Of a stretch of DNA of 64,000 bases, positions 36,037 through 43,730 are shown one piece after another (position 1 is the stretch's first letter; each line of letters starts with the position of its first letter). The translations under genes were made by a program, and so were the position numbers. Origin of the DNA: Streptomyces sp. BV286 (GTDB taxonomy: Bacteria; Actinomycetota; Actinomycetes; Streptomycetales; Streptomycetaceae); the NCBI RefSeq assembly GCF_019090165.1, contig NZ_JAHRIB010000142.1, positions 1 through 64,000 on the forward strand. The letters are read 5' to 3'. The notes beneath the pieces were generated by a model, which had not been told where the DNA came from, did not search any database, and saw only the letters and a list, made by a program, of their open reading frames with translations.

Positions 36037-36632
36037 GCCACCGTCTCCTCGTGCTTCACGGTCTGTGTGTCCTGCGCGGCCCGGGCGGTCCGCTCGTCGG
36101 CCGCGGCCGCGCGGGCGACCGCCTGCACGATCGACACGTACGCGCCGCAGCGGCAGAGGTTGCCACTCATCCGCTCCCTGATCTCCTCGGCGGTCAGCGG
36201 TGGCGGCCCCGCTTCGGGGCGCATGTCGCCGGTGACGGCGCTCGGCCAGCCGGCCGCGTGTTCCTCGATCACCGCGACGGCCGAGCAGATCTGGCCGGGC
36301 GTGCAGTATCCGCACTGGTAGCCGTCGAGGTCGAGGAACGCCTGCTGTACGGGGTGCAGTTGCTCGCCCTGGGCGACACCCTCGATGGTGGTGATCTCCC
36401 GGCCCTCGGCCGCCACCGCCAGTTGCAGGCAGGCGACGGCCCGGCGTTTGTCGATCAGGACGGTACAGGCGCCGCACTGCCCCTGGTCGCAGCCCTTCTT
36501 GGTGCCGGTCAGGTCGAGGCGCTCACGCAGGGCGTCGAGCAGGGTGGTGCGGTGGTCGACGCTGAGCGTGTGCTTCTCCCCGTTGATGTTCAAGGTGATG
36601 TCGCTGTACGTCGACGAGGACTCTGGGGCCAT
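36033..36632 (-). CDS. 2Fe-2S subunit of the molybdo-flavoenzyme (PaoA-like)
   Basis: 199 residues from the ATG at 36632. The plant-type 2Fe-2S cluster motif KKGCDQGQCGACTVLI and the second cluster motif CGYCTPGQICSA with GNLCRCGAYVSI are complete. Unlike enterobacterial PaoA it has no Tat signal, so the complex is expected in the cytoplasm. First gene of the four-gene operon; the promoter region holds a TetR-type double operator shared with the divergent TetR gene and a candidate iron box. Confidence 0.92.
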   Translation of the reverse strand: MAPESSSTYSDITLNINGEKHTLSVDHRTTLLDALRERLDLTGTKKGCDQGQCGACTVLIDKRRAVACLQLAVAAEGREITTIEGVAQGEQLHPVQQAFLDLDGYQCGYCTPGQICSAVAVIEEHAAGWPSAVTGDMRPEAGPPPLTAEEIRERMSGNLCRCGAYVSIVQAVARAAAADERTARAAQDTQTVKHEETVA

Positions 36633-36869
36633 GGTCAGCCTTCTTTCGCGGATCCGGACCACATCGCGAGGACGGTCCGGCTGGCGGGGAAACAAGAGAC
36701 GCAGAGACGAAAGGCGCATGAGGAGGGGCGAATGAGAGAGGGAATCGGGAGACGGGCGGGAGGAGGAGACGACACCGCGTATGGCGAGGGCGGGCCGACA
36801 GCGGGCAGGATGCGGGGAGGGAAGGCCGGTGCCGACCGTCTCCCGCTGTCCGCGCCGGCCGCCCATCGC

Positions 36870-36888
36870 TAAGGTGACCCTAACCGGA
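36870..36888. promoter_or_regulatory. Candidate iron box overlapping the first TetR operator
   Basis: TAAGGTGACCCTAACCGGA fits TWAGGTWAGSCTWACCTWA at 15 of 19 positions. Its last four bases overlap the first GGACA-type dyad. The products downstream are iron-sulfur proteins, so iron control is plausible, but the match could be chance. Confidence 0.4.
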
Positions 36889-36930
36889 CAGCTGTCCGCT
36901 CACCGGAAAACCGTAGTGGACACTTGTCCG
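36885..36930. promoter_or_regulatory. Double TetR-type operator (GGACA-N2-TGTCC twice)
   Basis: Two 12-bp dyads of the same form: GGACA-GC-TGTCC at 36886-36897, extending to a 14-bp perfect palindrome, and GGACA-CT-TGTCC at 36918-36929. Centres are 32 bp apart, about three helical turns. They lie 45 bp upstream of the TetR GTG start. Confidence 0.75.
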
Positions 36931-36974
36931 CTCAGCAAGGACGGGATTCGGCCACGAACCCGCGAGGAGGACGA

Positions 36975-37553
36975 GTGCGGCAGAAGAAGGACGCACCCCT
37001 GCGCTCGGACGCGCAGCGCAACCGCGAGCGCATCCTGGAAGTGGCCCTGGCCGAGCTGACGCTCGCCGCGGACGCCCCTCTCAGCATGATCGCCAAGAAG
37101 GCGTGCGTCGGGCAGGGCACGTTCTACCGCAACTTCCCCAACCGCGAGGCCCTCGTCCTGGAGATCTACCGTCACGAGATGCAGCAGGTCGCCGAGGCCG
37201 CGACCGAGCTGCTCGGACACCATGAGCCCGACCGGGCCCTGCGGCACTGGATGGACCACCTCGCCCGGTTCGCCATGACCAAGGCGGGTCTGGCGGACGC
37301 GATCCGGCTGGCCACCAGCGCACCGGGCAGCCCCGCGAAACCGGGGCACACCCCGGTGACGTCCGCGGCCGAACTCCTGCTCCGCGCCGGGGAAGCGGCC
37401 GGCACCATCCGGCCCGGAGTGACGGCGGACGACTTCCTCCTTGCCATCGCGGGGCTCTGGCAGCTCGATCCCCACGGGGACTGGCAGCCGCGCGCCGCCC
37501 GCCTCCTGGACCTCGTCATGGACGGGCTGCGCGCGGGCACGTCCGGGAGGTGA
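36975..37553 (+). CDS. TetR-family regulator of the molybdo-flavoenzyme operon
   Basis: 192 residues from the GTG at 36975, which has a GAGGAGG site four bases upstream. An in-frame TTG at 36924 would start inside the second operator and is rejected. The helix-turn-helix core is SMIAKKACVGQGTFYRNFPN near residue 40, followed by a ligand-binding helical domain with WMDHLARFAMTKAGL. It is divergent from the PaoABC-like operon and the shared operators predict that it represses both. A hairpin follows the stop. Confidence 0.88.
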   Translation: MRQKKDAPLRSDAQRNRERILEVALAELTLAADAPLSMIAKKACVGQGTFYRNFPNREALVLEIYRHEMQQVAEAATELLGHHEPDRALRHWMDHLARFAMTKAGLADAIRLATSAPGSPAKPGHTPVTSAAELLLRAGEAAGTIRPGVTADDFLLAIAGLWQLDPHGDWQPRAARLLDLVMDGLRAGTSGR

Positions 37554-37556
37554 GCC

Positions 37557-37595
37557 CGGGCGCCGGCGGGGGCCGCACAGGCTCCGGCGCCCGGC
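37557..37595. terminator. Terminator after the TetR gene
   Basis: A perfect 11-bp stem (CCGGGCGCCGG and CCGGCGCCCGG) with a 17-nt loop starts four bases after the TetR stop. Confidence 0.6.
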
Positions 37596-37659
37596 ATGAC
37601 CGGCCGGCGGCCACGAGGGGCGAGCCGGGCCCGTCACGGTGACCGGCAAACGGGTTCCC

Positions 37660-37680
37660 GCTCCGGCGCCCCGCCGGAGC
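37660..37680. terminator. Terminator after the YjbQ-type gene
   Basis: GCTCCGGC and GCCGGAGC form an 8-bp stem with a 5-nt loop just past the stop of the minus-strand gene at 37683. Confidence 0.6.
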
Positions 37681-37682
37681 GC

Positions 37683-38105
37683 CTAGCCGAGGAAGCTCAG
37701 CCGCACCTGCCGGTTCGGATTGTCCCGGTTGGTGTCGACCAGGCAGACCGACTGCCACGTCCCCAGTTCCAGACGGCCTTCGACCACCGGCAGGGTGGCG
37801 TGCGGAGGCACGATCGCCGGCAGGACATGGTCGCGGCCGTGACCCGGACTCCCATGACGATGCTGCCAGCGGTCGTCCGCCGGGAGGAGCGTGTGGAGAG
37901 CGGCGAGCAGGTCCTCGTCGCTGCCCGCACCGGTTTCGAGGATCGCCACGCCGGCCGTCGCGTGGGGCACGAAGACATTGAGCAGGCCGTCGCGGTCACG
38001 GGCTGCCTCGCGAAGGAACGCTTCGCACTCATGGGTGAGGTCGACGACCGCTTCCCCGGAACCGGAGGCGACGTTCAGGACACGGGTGGTGAAGGAATCG
38101 GACAT
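37683..38105 (-). CDS. YjbQ-family (UPF0047) protein
   Basis: 140 residues. The family core is present: LLNVFVPHATAGVAILE near residue 45, the His-rich turn WQHRHG, GRDHVLPAIVPPHATLPVV and a C-terminal GTWQSVCLVDTNRDNP. YjbQ proteins have weak thiamine-phosphate-synthase activity in some bacteria but the real role is unsettled. Transcribed alone. A smaller open frame within it on the same strand is a shadow. Confidence 0.9.
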   Translation of the reverse strand: MSDSFTTRVLNVASGSGEAVVDLTHECEAFLREAARDRDGLLNVFVPHATAGVAILETGAGSDEDLLAALHTLLPADDRWQHRHGSPGHGRDHVLPAIVPPHATLPVVEGRLELGTWQSVCLVDTNRDNPNRQVRLSFLG

Positions 38106-38445
38106 GAACCCATCCTCACCCGTCCACCGGTTTCCACACCGCCCCGGCCGCGCGCCGAACCGCCGGCTCGCTCACCGCTCCGGCCTTCTCTCCGCCCCGG
38201 CCCGGCCACCCCACAGGCTTCTTCGCCTTCCCCGATGCCGCTCCGCTCCCTCACCGAACCGCTCCAAACTGCCGACGCGAGCCACCACGCACGGCCTCAC
38301 GCCGGTCCGCCGCTCTCCCGCCCCACCACCGGGTGCGCCCCCACAGCCGTACGCTCCTCGGCCCACACCGCCGCCGCGCGAGACGCGGGTCCACTCCGCG
38401 AGACGGCATTGACCGTACGCGGTCCCGCTGGCTACTTTCAGCCGC
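38106..38445. other. Upstream region of the sulfonate operon leader
   Basis: 340 bp between the YjbQ gene and the leader peptide with no credible gene. Pyrimidine-rich on the + strand. It must hold the promoters of both divergent units, but no clear -10/-35 was found. Confidence 0.4.
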
Positions 38446-38529
38446 ATGTTGCGTTCAGCTCTGCTCACCACGCGCGGTCACATCGACCTGCTGCGGGTGG
38501 CCTCCGCCGCGTGTCACACCGGCAGCTGA
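38446..38529 (+). CDS. Putative sulfur-responsive leader peptide, 27 aa
   Basis: A 27-residue open frame (MLRSALLTTRGHIDLLRVAS, then AACHTGS), too short for normal gene finding. It has the motif LTxRxHIDLLRxxSxxC of actinobacterial leader peptides that precede sulfur-uptake and cysteine genes. The single Cys lies near the end, so ribosome stalling there under cysteine shortage could control what follows. The next gene, 140 bp downstream, is the permease of a sulfonate-type transporter, which fits. The peptide itself is probably not functional; the act of translating it is. Confidence 0.8.
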   Translation: MLRSALLTTRGHIDLLRVASAACHTGS

Positions 38530-38668
38530 CGACTCCTCACCCGCTTTCCCCCTCCCGCGTCACAGCTCCCTGCTTCCGCACGTCCGCCTGACGTGAACCG
38601 GAAGCCGGGCCGCTGAAGCACGCGCTCCTCACGCGCCTCGTCCCGTCGCTCTCAGCCGTGGAGCCCTC

Positions 38669-39556
38669 ATGAGCATCAGCCACGCCCCACCCGATTCACT
38701 CGATGAGGATATTTCTCCTATATCAGGGTCTGTTCCCCTCGACCGCACACCGCCCGAGCTCGAACCCATCGTCCCCGCCTCGACCCGCCGCACCCGGGTC
38801 CCCCGCTGGCTGCGCCGCACCTCCGGTCCCGTCCTGCTCCTCGCCCTGTGGCAAGTCCTCAGCAGCACAGGCGCGTTGACCGCGGACGTCCTGGCCTCGC
38901 CCGGCACCATCGCACGGGTCGCCGGCGATCTGATCTCCGACGGGTCGCTGCCCAACGCCATGGGCGTCTCGCTGCAGCGCGTCGCCGTGGGCCTGCTGTT
39001 CGGCACGGTCGTCGGCACCGGACTCGCCCTGGTCTCGGGCCTGTTCCGGGTCGGCGAGGACCTGGTCGACGCGAGTGTCCAGATGCTGCGGACCGTGCCG
39101 TTCGTCGGCCTGATCCCGCTGTTCATCATCTGGTTCGGCATCGGCGAGGCCCCGAAGGTCGCGATCATCACGCTGGGCGTCTCCTTCCCGCTCTACCTCA
39201 ACGTGTACGCGGGCATCCGCGGTGTCGACTCCCAGCTGATCGAGGCCGGTGAGTCCCTCGGGCTGTCCCGCTGGGGGCTCGTACGGCATGTCGTCCTGCC
39301 GGGCGCCCTCCCCAGCGCCATGACCGGTCTGCGCTACTCGCTGGGCATCGCCTGGCTCGCCCTGGTCTTCGCCGAGCAGATCAACGCCGACGCCGGAATC
39401 GGATTCCTGATGGTCCAGGCGCGGGACTTCCTGCGCACCGACGTCATCGTGGTCTGCCTGGTCGTCTACGCCTTCCTCGGCCTGCTGGCCGACTTCATCG
39501 TCCGCTCTCTCGAAAGGCTGTTGCTGCAATGGCGACCGACATTCACCGGACGGTGA
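38669..39556 (+). CDS. ssuC: Sulfonate-type ABC transporter permease
   Basis: 295 residues. An N-terminal polar tail of about 50 residues precedes six membrane helices. The EAA loop, EAGESLGLSRWGLVRHVVLPG, lies near residue 200 and marks the BPD-type permease of the SsuC/TauC group. Codons 12-22 are unusually AT-rich for this genome and hold a small inverted repeat (GATAT and ATATC), perhaps part of the leader regulation. The gene overlaps ssuB by 28 bp. Confidence 0.9.
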   Translation: MSISHAPPDSLDEDISPISGSVPLDRTPPELEPIVPASTRRTRVPRWLRRTSGPVLLLALWQVLSSTGALTADVLASPGTIARVAGDLISDGSLPNAMGVSLQRVAVGLLFGTVVGTGLALVSGLFRVGEDLVDASVQMLRTVPFVGLIPLFIIWFGIGEAPKVAIITLGVSFPLYLNVYAGIRGVDSQLIEAGESLGLSRWGLVRHVVLPGALPSAMTGLRYSLGIAWLALVFAEQINADAGIGFLMVQARDFLRTDVIVVCLVVYAFLGLLADFIVRSLERLLLQWRPTFTGR

Positions 39557-40332
39557 GCCCGCGGACGGCGCCCGTCGGCTCCGACCAGGCCGCGACGAGC
39601 ACCCAGAAGCACGGGGTGGCGCCCGCCTCGGCGGTACGGGTCCAAGGCCTGACCCGGGCCTTCGACGGCCGAGCGGTCATCGACGACCTCCAACTCGACG
39701 TCCGACCCGGCGAGTTCGTGGCGCTCCTGGGCCGTAGTGGCTGTGGCAAGTCCACGCTCCTGCGCATCCTCGCCGGCCTCGACCGCGACATCGAGGGCAC
39801 CGTGCTCGTCCCGCGCCGCAAGGCCGTCGCCTTTCAGTCACCCCGGCTGATGCCCTGGAAGAAGGTGTGGCGCAACGTCCTGCTCGGACTGCCCGGCAAG
39901 CCCGAACGCGCCGTCGCGGAGCAGGCCTTGACCGAGGTCGGTCTCACCCACCGCTCCGACGCCTGGCCCAAGACGCTCTCCGGCGGTGAGGCCCAACGTG
40001 CCTCGCTGGCCCGCGCGTTGGTGCGCGAACCCGATCTCCTGCTGCTCGACGAGCCGTTCGGCGCACTGGACGCACTGACCCGCATCAAGGCACAGCGGCT
40101 CGTCGGCGAACTGTGGCAGCGCCGCGGCTGCGCCGTGCTCCTGGTCACGCACGACGTGGAGGAGGCGGTCCTGCTCGCCGACCGCGTCCTCGTGATGGAC
40201 GAGGGCGTCATCGCGTACGAGACCACGGTCGCGCTGGACCGCCCGCGCGACATCACCGACCCACGGTTCGCGGAGCTCCGCGCCGAACTACTGGAACGCC
40301 TGGGCGTCGACACAGCCGCCGAGGCCGCCTGA
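39529..40332 (+). CDS. ssuB: Sulfonate-type ABC transporter ATPase
   Basis: 267 residues. Walker A GRSGCGKST near residue 65, signature LSGGEAQRASLARAL, Walker B LLLLDEPFGALD and H-loop VTHDVEEAV are all complete. This group energises uptake of sulfonates, taurine or nitrate. The ATG lies inside the 3' end of ssuC, so the two are coupled. Confidence 0.93.
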   Translation: MATDIHRTVSPRTAPVGSDQAATSTQKHGVAPASAVRVQGLTRAFDGRAVIDDLQLDVRPGEFVALLGRSGCGKSTLLRILAGLDRDIEGTVLVPRRKAVAFQSPRLMPWKKVWRNVLLGLPGKPERAVAEQALTEVGLTHRSDAWPKTLSGGEAQRASLARALVREPDLLLLDEPFGALDALTRIKAQRLVGELWQRRGCAVLLVTHDVEEAVLLADRVLVMDEGVIAYETTVALDRPRDITDPRFAELRAELLERLGVDTAAEAA

Positions 40333-40502
40333 ACCAGCCCGGCGCCCGCGCCCTGACACCCCGAACTCCTTCTCGGCGGTACCCGGTTGCCGCTCGGCCC
40401 CCGGCCGTACTGCCCGCACTACCCATCCGCACCGGTGCACCGCTGCACCAGTGCTTCCATCAAATCCCCAGCCCCGCCCCGCACCGATCGAACGGAATCG
40501 CC

Positions 40503-41534
40503 ATGCGACGACAACTCGTCCCCGCCGCGCTGCTTCTCCCGCTGGCCCTGCTGGCCGCCGCCTGCGGCGGCAACTCGTCGGCCGCCACCTCGACGGGCGG
40601 CAGGACCGACGGCAAGGGCTCGGTGACACTCGACGTCGGCGACCAGAAGGGAGGTTCGGAGGCGGTGCTGCGGGCCGCCGGAGAACTCAAGAACCTCGAC
40701 TACAAGATCAAATGGTCGACGTTCACGTCCGGCCCACCGCTCCTGGAGGCCGTCAACGCCAAGGCCGTCGACATCGGCGGCGTCGGCAACACCCCTCCGA
40801 TCTTCGCGGCGGGCGCCGACTCCAGGATCAGCATCGTGGCGGGCTACCGCGGCAGGGCCAAGGGCGACACCATCCTCGTACCCAAGGACTCGAAGCTGAA
40901 GAAGACCGCGGACCTGAAGGGCAGGTCAGTGGCCGTGGCGCAGGGTTCGTCCGCGCACTACCAACTGGTCGCCTCGCTCAAGAAGGCCGGGCTGAAGCTC
41001 AGCGACGTCGAGGTGAAGTACCTGCAGCCCGCCGACGCACTGGCCGCGTTCACCGCCGGCAAGGTCGACGCCTGGGCGGTCTGGGACCCCTACACGTCCC
41101 AGGTCCTGGAAGGCGAGCGGGGCCGTGTCCTGACGGACGGCGACGACGTGACCAACGGCCTCACCTTCCAGGTGGCTGCGCCCGGAGCGCTCCAGGACAA
41201 GAAGAAGGTCGCGGCCATCGGCGACTACCTGGAACGGCTGCGGCGCGCGCAGGACTGGGTCTACGAGCACCCCAAGGAGTGGGCCGAGGTCTGGGCGAAG
41301 GACACCGGGCTGCCCTACGAGGTGGCACTGGCCTCGGTGAAGCGGACCAACGCGACCCGCATTCCGGTCGCCCTCGACAAACCGCTCATCGCCTCCGAGC
41401 AGGAGATCGCGGACACGTTCACCGGCCTGAAGCTCATCCCGCGCAAGGTCGACTTCGGTGACTTCGTGGACACCCGCTTCAACGGAGACCTGCCGCCGTC
41501 CACGACCGCGCCCCGCCCCTCCAGGGAGTCGTGA
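40503..41534 (+). CDS. ssuA: Sulfonate-type ABC transporter substrate-binding lipoprotein
   Basis: 343 residues from the ATG at 40503. Lipoprotein signal with lipobox LAAACGG at about residue 20. The mature part has the SsuA pattern: a GDQKGGSEAVLRAAG start, LEAVNAKAVDIGGVGNTPP (substrate site), and DAWAVWDPYTSQVLEG. It follows ssuB after 170 bp. Gene order permease-ATPase-binding protein differs from the usual enterobacterial order. The transported compound is probably an alkane sulfonate, inferred from family and the leader. Confidence 0.88.
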   Translation: MRRQLVPAALLLPLALLAAACGGNSSAATSTGGRTDGKGSVTLDVGDQKGGSEAVLRAAGELKNLDYKIKWSTFTSGPPLLEAVNAKAVDIGGVGNTPPIFAAGADSRISIVAGYRGRAKGDTILVPKDSKLKKTADLKGRSVAVAQGSSAHYQLVASLKKAGLKLSDVEVKYLQPADALAAFTAGKVDAWAVWDPYTSQVLEGERGRVLTDGDDVTNGLTFQVAAPGALQDKKKVAAIGDYLERLRRAQDWVYEHPKEWAEVWAKDTGLPYEVALASVKRTNATRIPVALDKPLIASEQEIADTFTGLKLIPRKVDFGDFVDTRFNGDLPPSTTAPRPSRES

Positions 41535-41599
41535 CGCCCTGACCACGCGCCCGCGCCGGTCCCGGGAAGATCCTTGCCATCGGCGGGGTTGGTAGAAGC

Positions 41600-42721
41600 G
41601 TGAACGAGACCGGAGCGCAGGTGCGGGCAGTGCGGGACGTCGATGTCGTCGTGATCGGCGCCGGGCAGGCCGGACTGTCCAGCGCCTACCACCTGCGGCG
41701 CACCGGCTTCGAACCGGAGCGGGACTTCGTGGTCCTCGACCACGCGCCGCGGGCGGGAGGCGCCTGGCAGTTCCGGTGGCCGTCCCTCACGTACGGCAAG
41801 GTGCACGGCATGCACGCGCTGCCGGGCAGGGAGCTGACGGACGCGGATCCGGACCGGCCGTCCTCCGAGGTCATCGCCGAGTACTTCGACGCCTACGAGC
41901 GCGAGTTCGGCCTGCGGGTGCGGCGGCCGGTCGACGTGAAGGCGGTACGCGAGGGCGACGGTGGCCGACTGCTCGTCGAGACGTCGGACGGTACGTGGTC
42001 GACGAGGGCGCTGATCAACGCGACGGGCACCTGGGACCGGCCGTTCTGGCCCCGCTATCCCGGTCAGGAGACCTTCCGGGGGCGGCAGCTGCACACCGCC
42101 CAGTACCCCGGTCCGCGGGATTTCGCCGGGCAGCGCGTGATCGTGGTGGGCGGGGGCGCGTCCGGTACGCAGCATCTCCTGGAGATGGCGCCTTACGCGG
42201 CCGCCACCACCTGGGTGACCCGGCGGCCGCCGGTCTTCCGGGAGGGGCCCTTCACCGAGGACGTGGGCCGGGAGGCGGTCGCGCTCGTGGAGGAGAGGGT
42301 GCGCCAGGGGCTGCCGCCGAAGAGCGTGGTGTCGGTGACGGGGCTGCCGCTCAACGACGCGGTGCGGCAGGGCATCGCGGACGGAGTCCTGGACCGGCTG
42401 CCGATGTTCGACCGGATCACTCCTGACGGCGTGGAGTGGGACGACGGGCGCCGGGTGACGGCGGACGTCATCCTGTGGGCGACCGGTTTCCGTGCGGCGG
42501 TCGACCATCTGGTGCCGCTGCGGCTGCGCGAGCCCGGCGGGGGCATCCGCGTCGAAGGAACCCGGGCGGTCGCCGATCCGCGGATCCACCTGGTCGGGTA
42601 CGGGCCGTCGGCCAGCACCATCGGCGCAAACCGCGCCGGTCGGGCGGCCGTACGGGACATCCGGCGGCTGCTGGCGGACGCACCGAGGAGCGCGCCTGTC
42701 GCCGTGGAGGCCGGCGGCTGA
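41600..42721 (+). CDS. Flavin-containing monooxygenase-like protein
   Basis: 373 residues from a GTG at 41600. FAD site VVVIGAGQAGLSSAYHL, second Rossmann motif VIVVGGGASGTQHLLE for NADPH, and the late ATGF motif in VILWATGFRAAVDHL. It belongs to the CzcO/FMO group, which adds oxygen to sulfur, nitrogen or carbonyl groups. It starts 65 bp after ssuA on the same strand and could be cotranscribed; oxidation of a sulfur compound would fit, but that is inference only. Confidence 0.82.
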   Translation: MNETGAQVRAVRDVDVVVIGAGQAGLSSAYHLRRTGFEPERDFVVLDHAPRAGGAWQFRWPSLTYGKVHGMHALPGRELTDADPDRPSSEVIAEYFDAYEREFGLRVRRPVDVKAVREGDGGRLLVETSDGTWSTRALINATGTWDRPFWPRYPGQETFRGRQLHTAQYPGPRDFAGQRVIVVGGGASGTQHLLEMAPYAAATTWVTRRPPVFREGPFTEDVGREAVALVEERVRQGLPPKSVVSVTGLPLNDAVRQGIADGVLDRLPMFDRITPDGVEWDDGRRVTADVILWATGFRAAVDHLVPLRLREPGGGIRVEGTRAVADPRIHLVGYGPSASTIGANRAGRAAVRDIRRLLADAPRSAPVAVEAGG

Positions 42722-42777
42722 ACCGGGGAGGCGGGGCCGGCCGCAGCGAAGTGGCAGAGCCGCGTACCGCCACTCCC

Positions 42778-42799
42778 CCGCGCCCCCGAAGGGGCGCGG
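42778..42799. terminator. Terminator between convergent FMO and MltG-like genes
   Basis: CCGCGCCCC and GGGGCGCGG form a 9-bp stem with a CGAA loop, a form seen often after Streptomyces genes. It can serve both strands. Confidence 0.75.
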
Positions 42800-42841
42800 T
42801 CCCCCGCGTGAGCACGTACCACGCCGTGGCCGCGGCCCGGC

Positions 42842-43687
42842 TCAGCCCTTCGAGGCCGGGGCGCTCCTGCTGACGCGGTTGAACTCGGCGACGTTCCTCT
42901 TGTGCTCCTCGTAGTCGGCGGTGAAGCGGGTGTCGCCCGGCTTGACGGTGACGAAGTACAGCCAGTTGCCCTGCGTCGGCGCGACCGCGGCCCGCATGGC
43001 TTCCTCCCCCGGGTTCGCGATCGGTGTGGGCGGCAGCCCCATCCGCGTGTACGTGTTGTAGGGGCTTTCGAGCTGCGTGTCGTTCTGACTGGTGCGGAGC
43101 GTGCTGCGGTTCAGCGCGTAGTTGATGGTGGAGTCCATCTGCAGGGGCATGCCCCGGTCGAGCCGGTTGTAGATCACCCGGGCCACCTTGCCCATGTCCG
43201 CCTTGGTGGCCGCCTCCGCCTGGACGATGCTCGCGACGGTGACGGTCTGGTAGACGTTCATCGCGTTGCGCTCGGCTCCGGCCGTGACCGTCCCGCCACC
43301 GAACTTCTTGTTGGCCGTGTCGACCATGTACGAGAGCAGGGACGTGGGGGTCGACGTCTTGTCGATCGGATAGGTGGCCGGGAAGAGATACCCCTCGGGG
43401 TTGCCGCTCGCATCGTTCGGCAGCTTGAGGTTCGCCTTGTCCAGGGACTTCTTGGCGGTGCCCGCGGGCAGGGCGAGGACCTTGTCCATGGCCTCGTAGA
43501 CCTGGCCGGAGCGCCATCCCTCGGGGATCACCAGGGCCTGGGGTTCCTTCTTGTCGTCCGTGCTCAGCAGCGGCACCGCGACCGCCGCGGCCGCCACGAC
43601 GGCGCCGGAGGCGATGAGGGCGGTCCGGCCCCGGCGCGTCAGCCGGATCGTTCTCCGTGGCGGAGTGGGGGGAGTGTAGGTCTGCAT
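42842..43687 (-). CDS. MltG-like (YceG) endolytic transglycosylase
   Basis: 281 residues. One N-terminal membrane helix (about residues 24-43), then a YceG domain with NPEGYLFPATYPIDK, VASIVQAEA (the catalytic Glu position), ARVIYNRLDRGMPLQMDSTI, SPYNTYTRMGLPPTPIANPG and LYFVTVKPGDTRF. MltG cuts nascent glycan strands at the membrane and limits their length. The protein is short for the family because the N-terminal LysM-like part is brief, suggesting a second, dedicated copy besides the housekeeping one. It is 43 bp downstream of the ABC exporter gene. Confidence 0.85.
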   Translation of the reverse strand: MQTYTPPTPPRRTIRLTRRGRTALIASGAVVAAAAVAVPLLSTDDKKEPQALVIPEGWRSGQVYEAMDKVLALPAGTAKKSLDKANLKLPNDASGNPEGYLFPATYPIDKTSTPTSLLSYMVDTANKKFGGGTVTAGAERNAMNVYQTVTVASIVQAEAATKADMGKVARVIYNRLDRGMPLQMDSTINYALNRSTLRTSQNDTQLESPYNTYTRMGLPPTPIANPGEEAMRAAVAPTQGNWLYFVTVKPGDTRFTADYEEHKRNVAEFNRVSRSAPASKG

Positions 43688-43730
43688 GCGGGCACGGTAA
43701 CCCGCATAACGTCATAAACTCGACATATCT

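Larger units (their letters stand above)
36633..36974. other. Divergent promoter region, PaoA-like gene and TetR gene
   Basis: 342 bp with no gene. The left two thirds show nothing clear. The right third holds the two operators and the candidate iron box listed separately. Confidence 0.6.

Noticed and set aside
36924..36974. TTG start for the molybdo-operon TetR gene
   Set aside because: It would lie inside the operator; the GTG at 36975 has an excellent GAGGAGG site.
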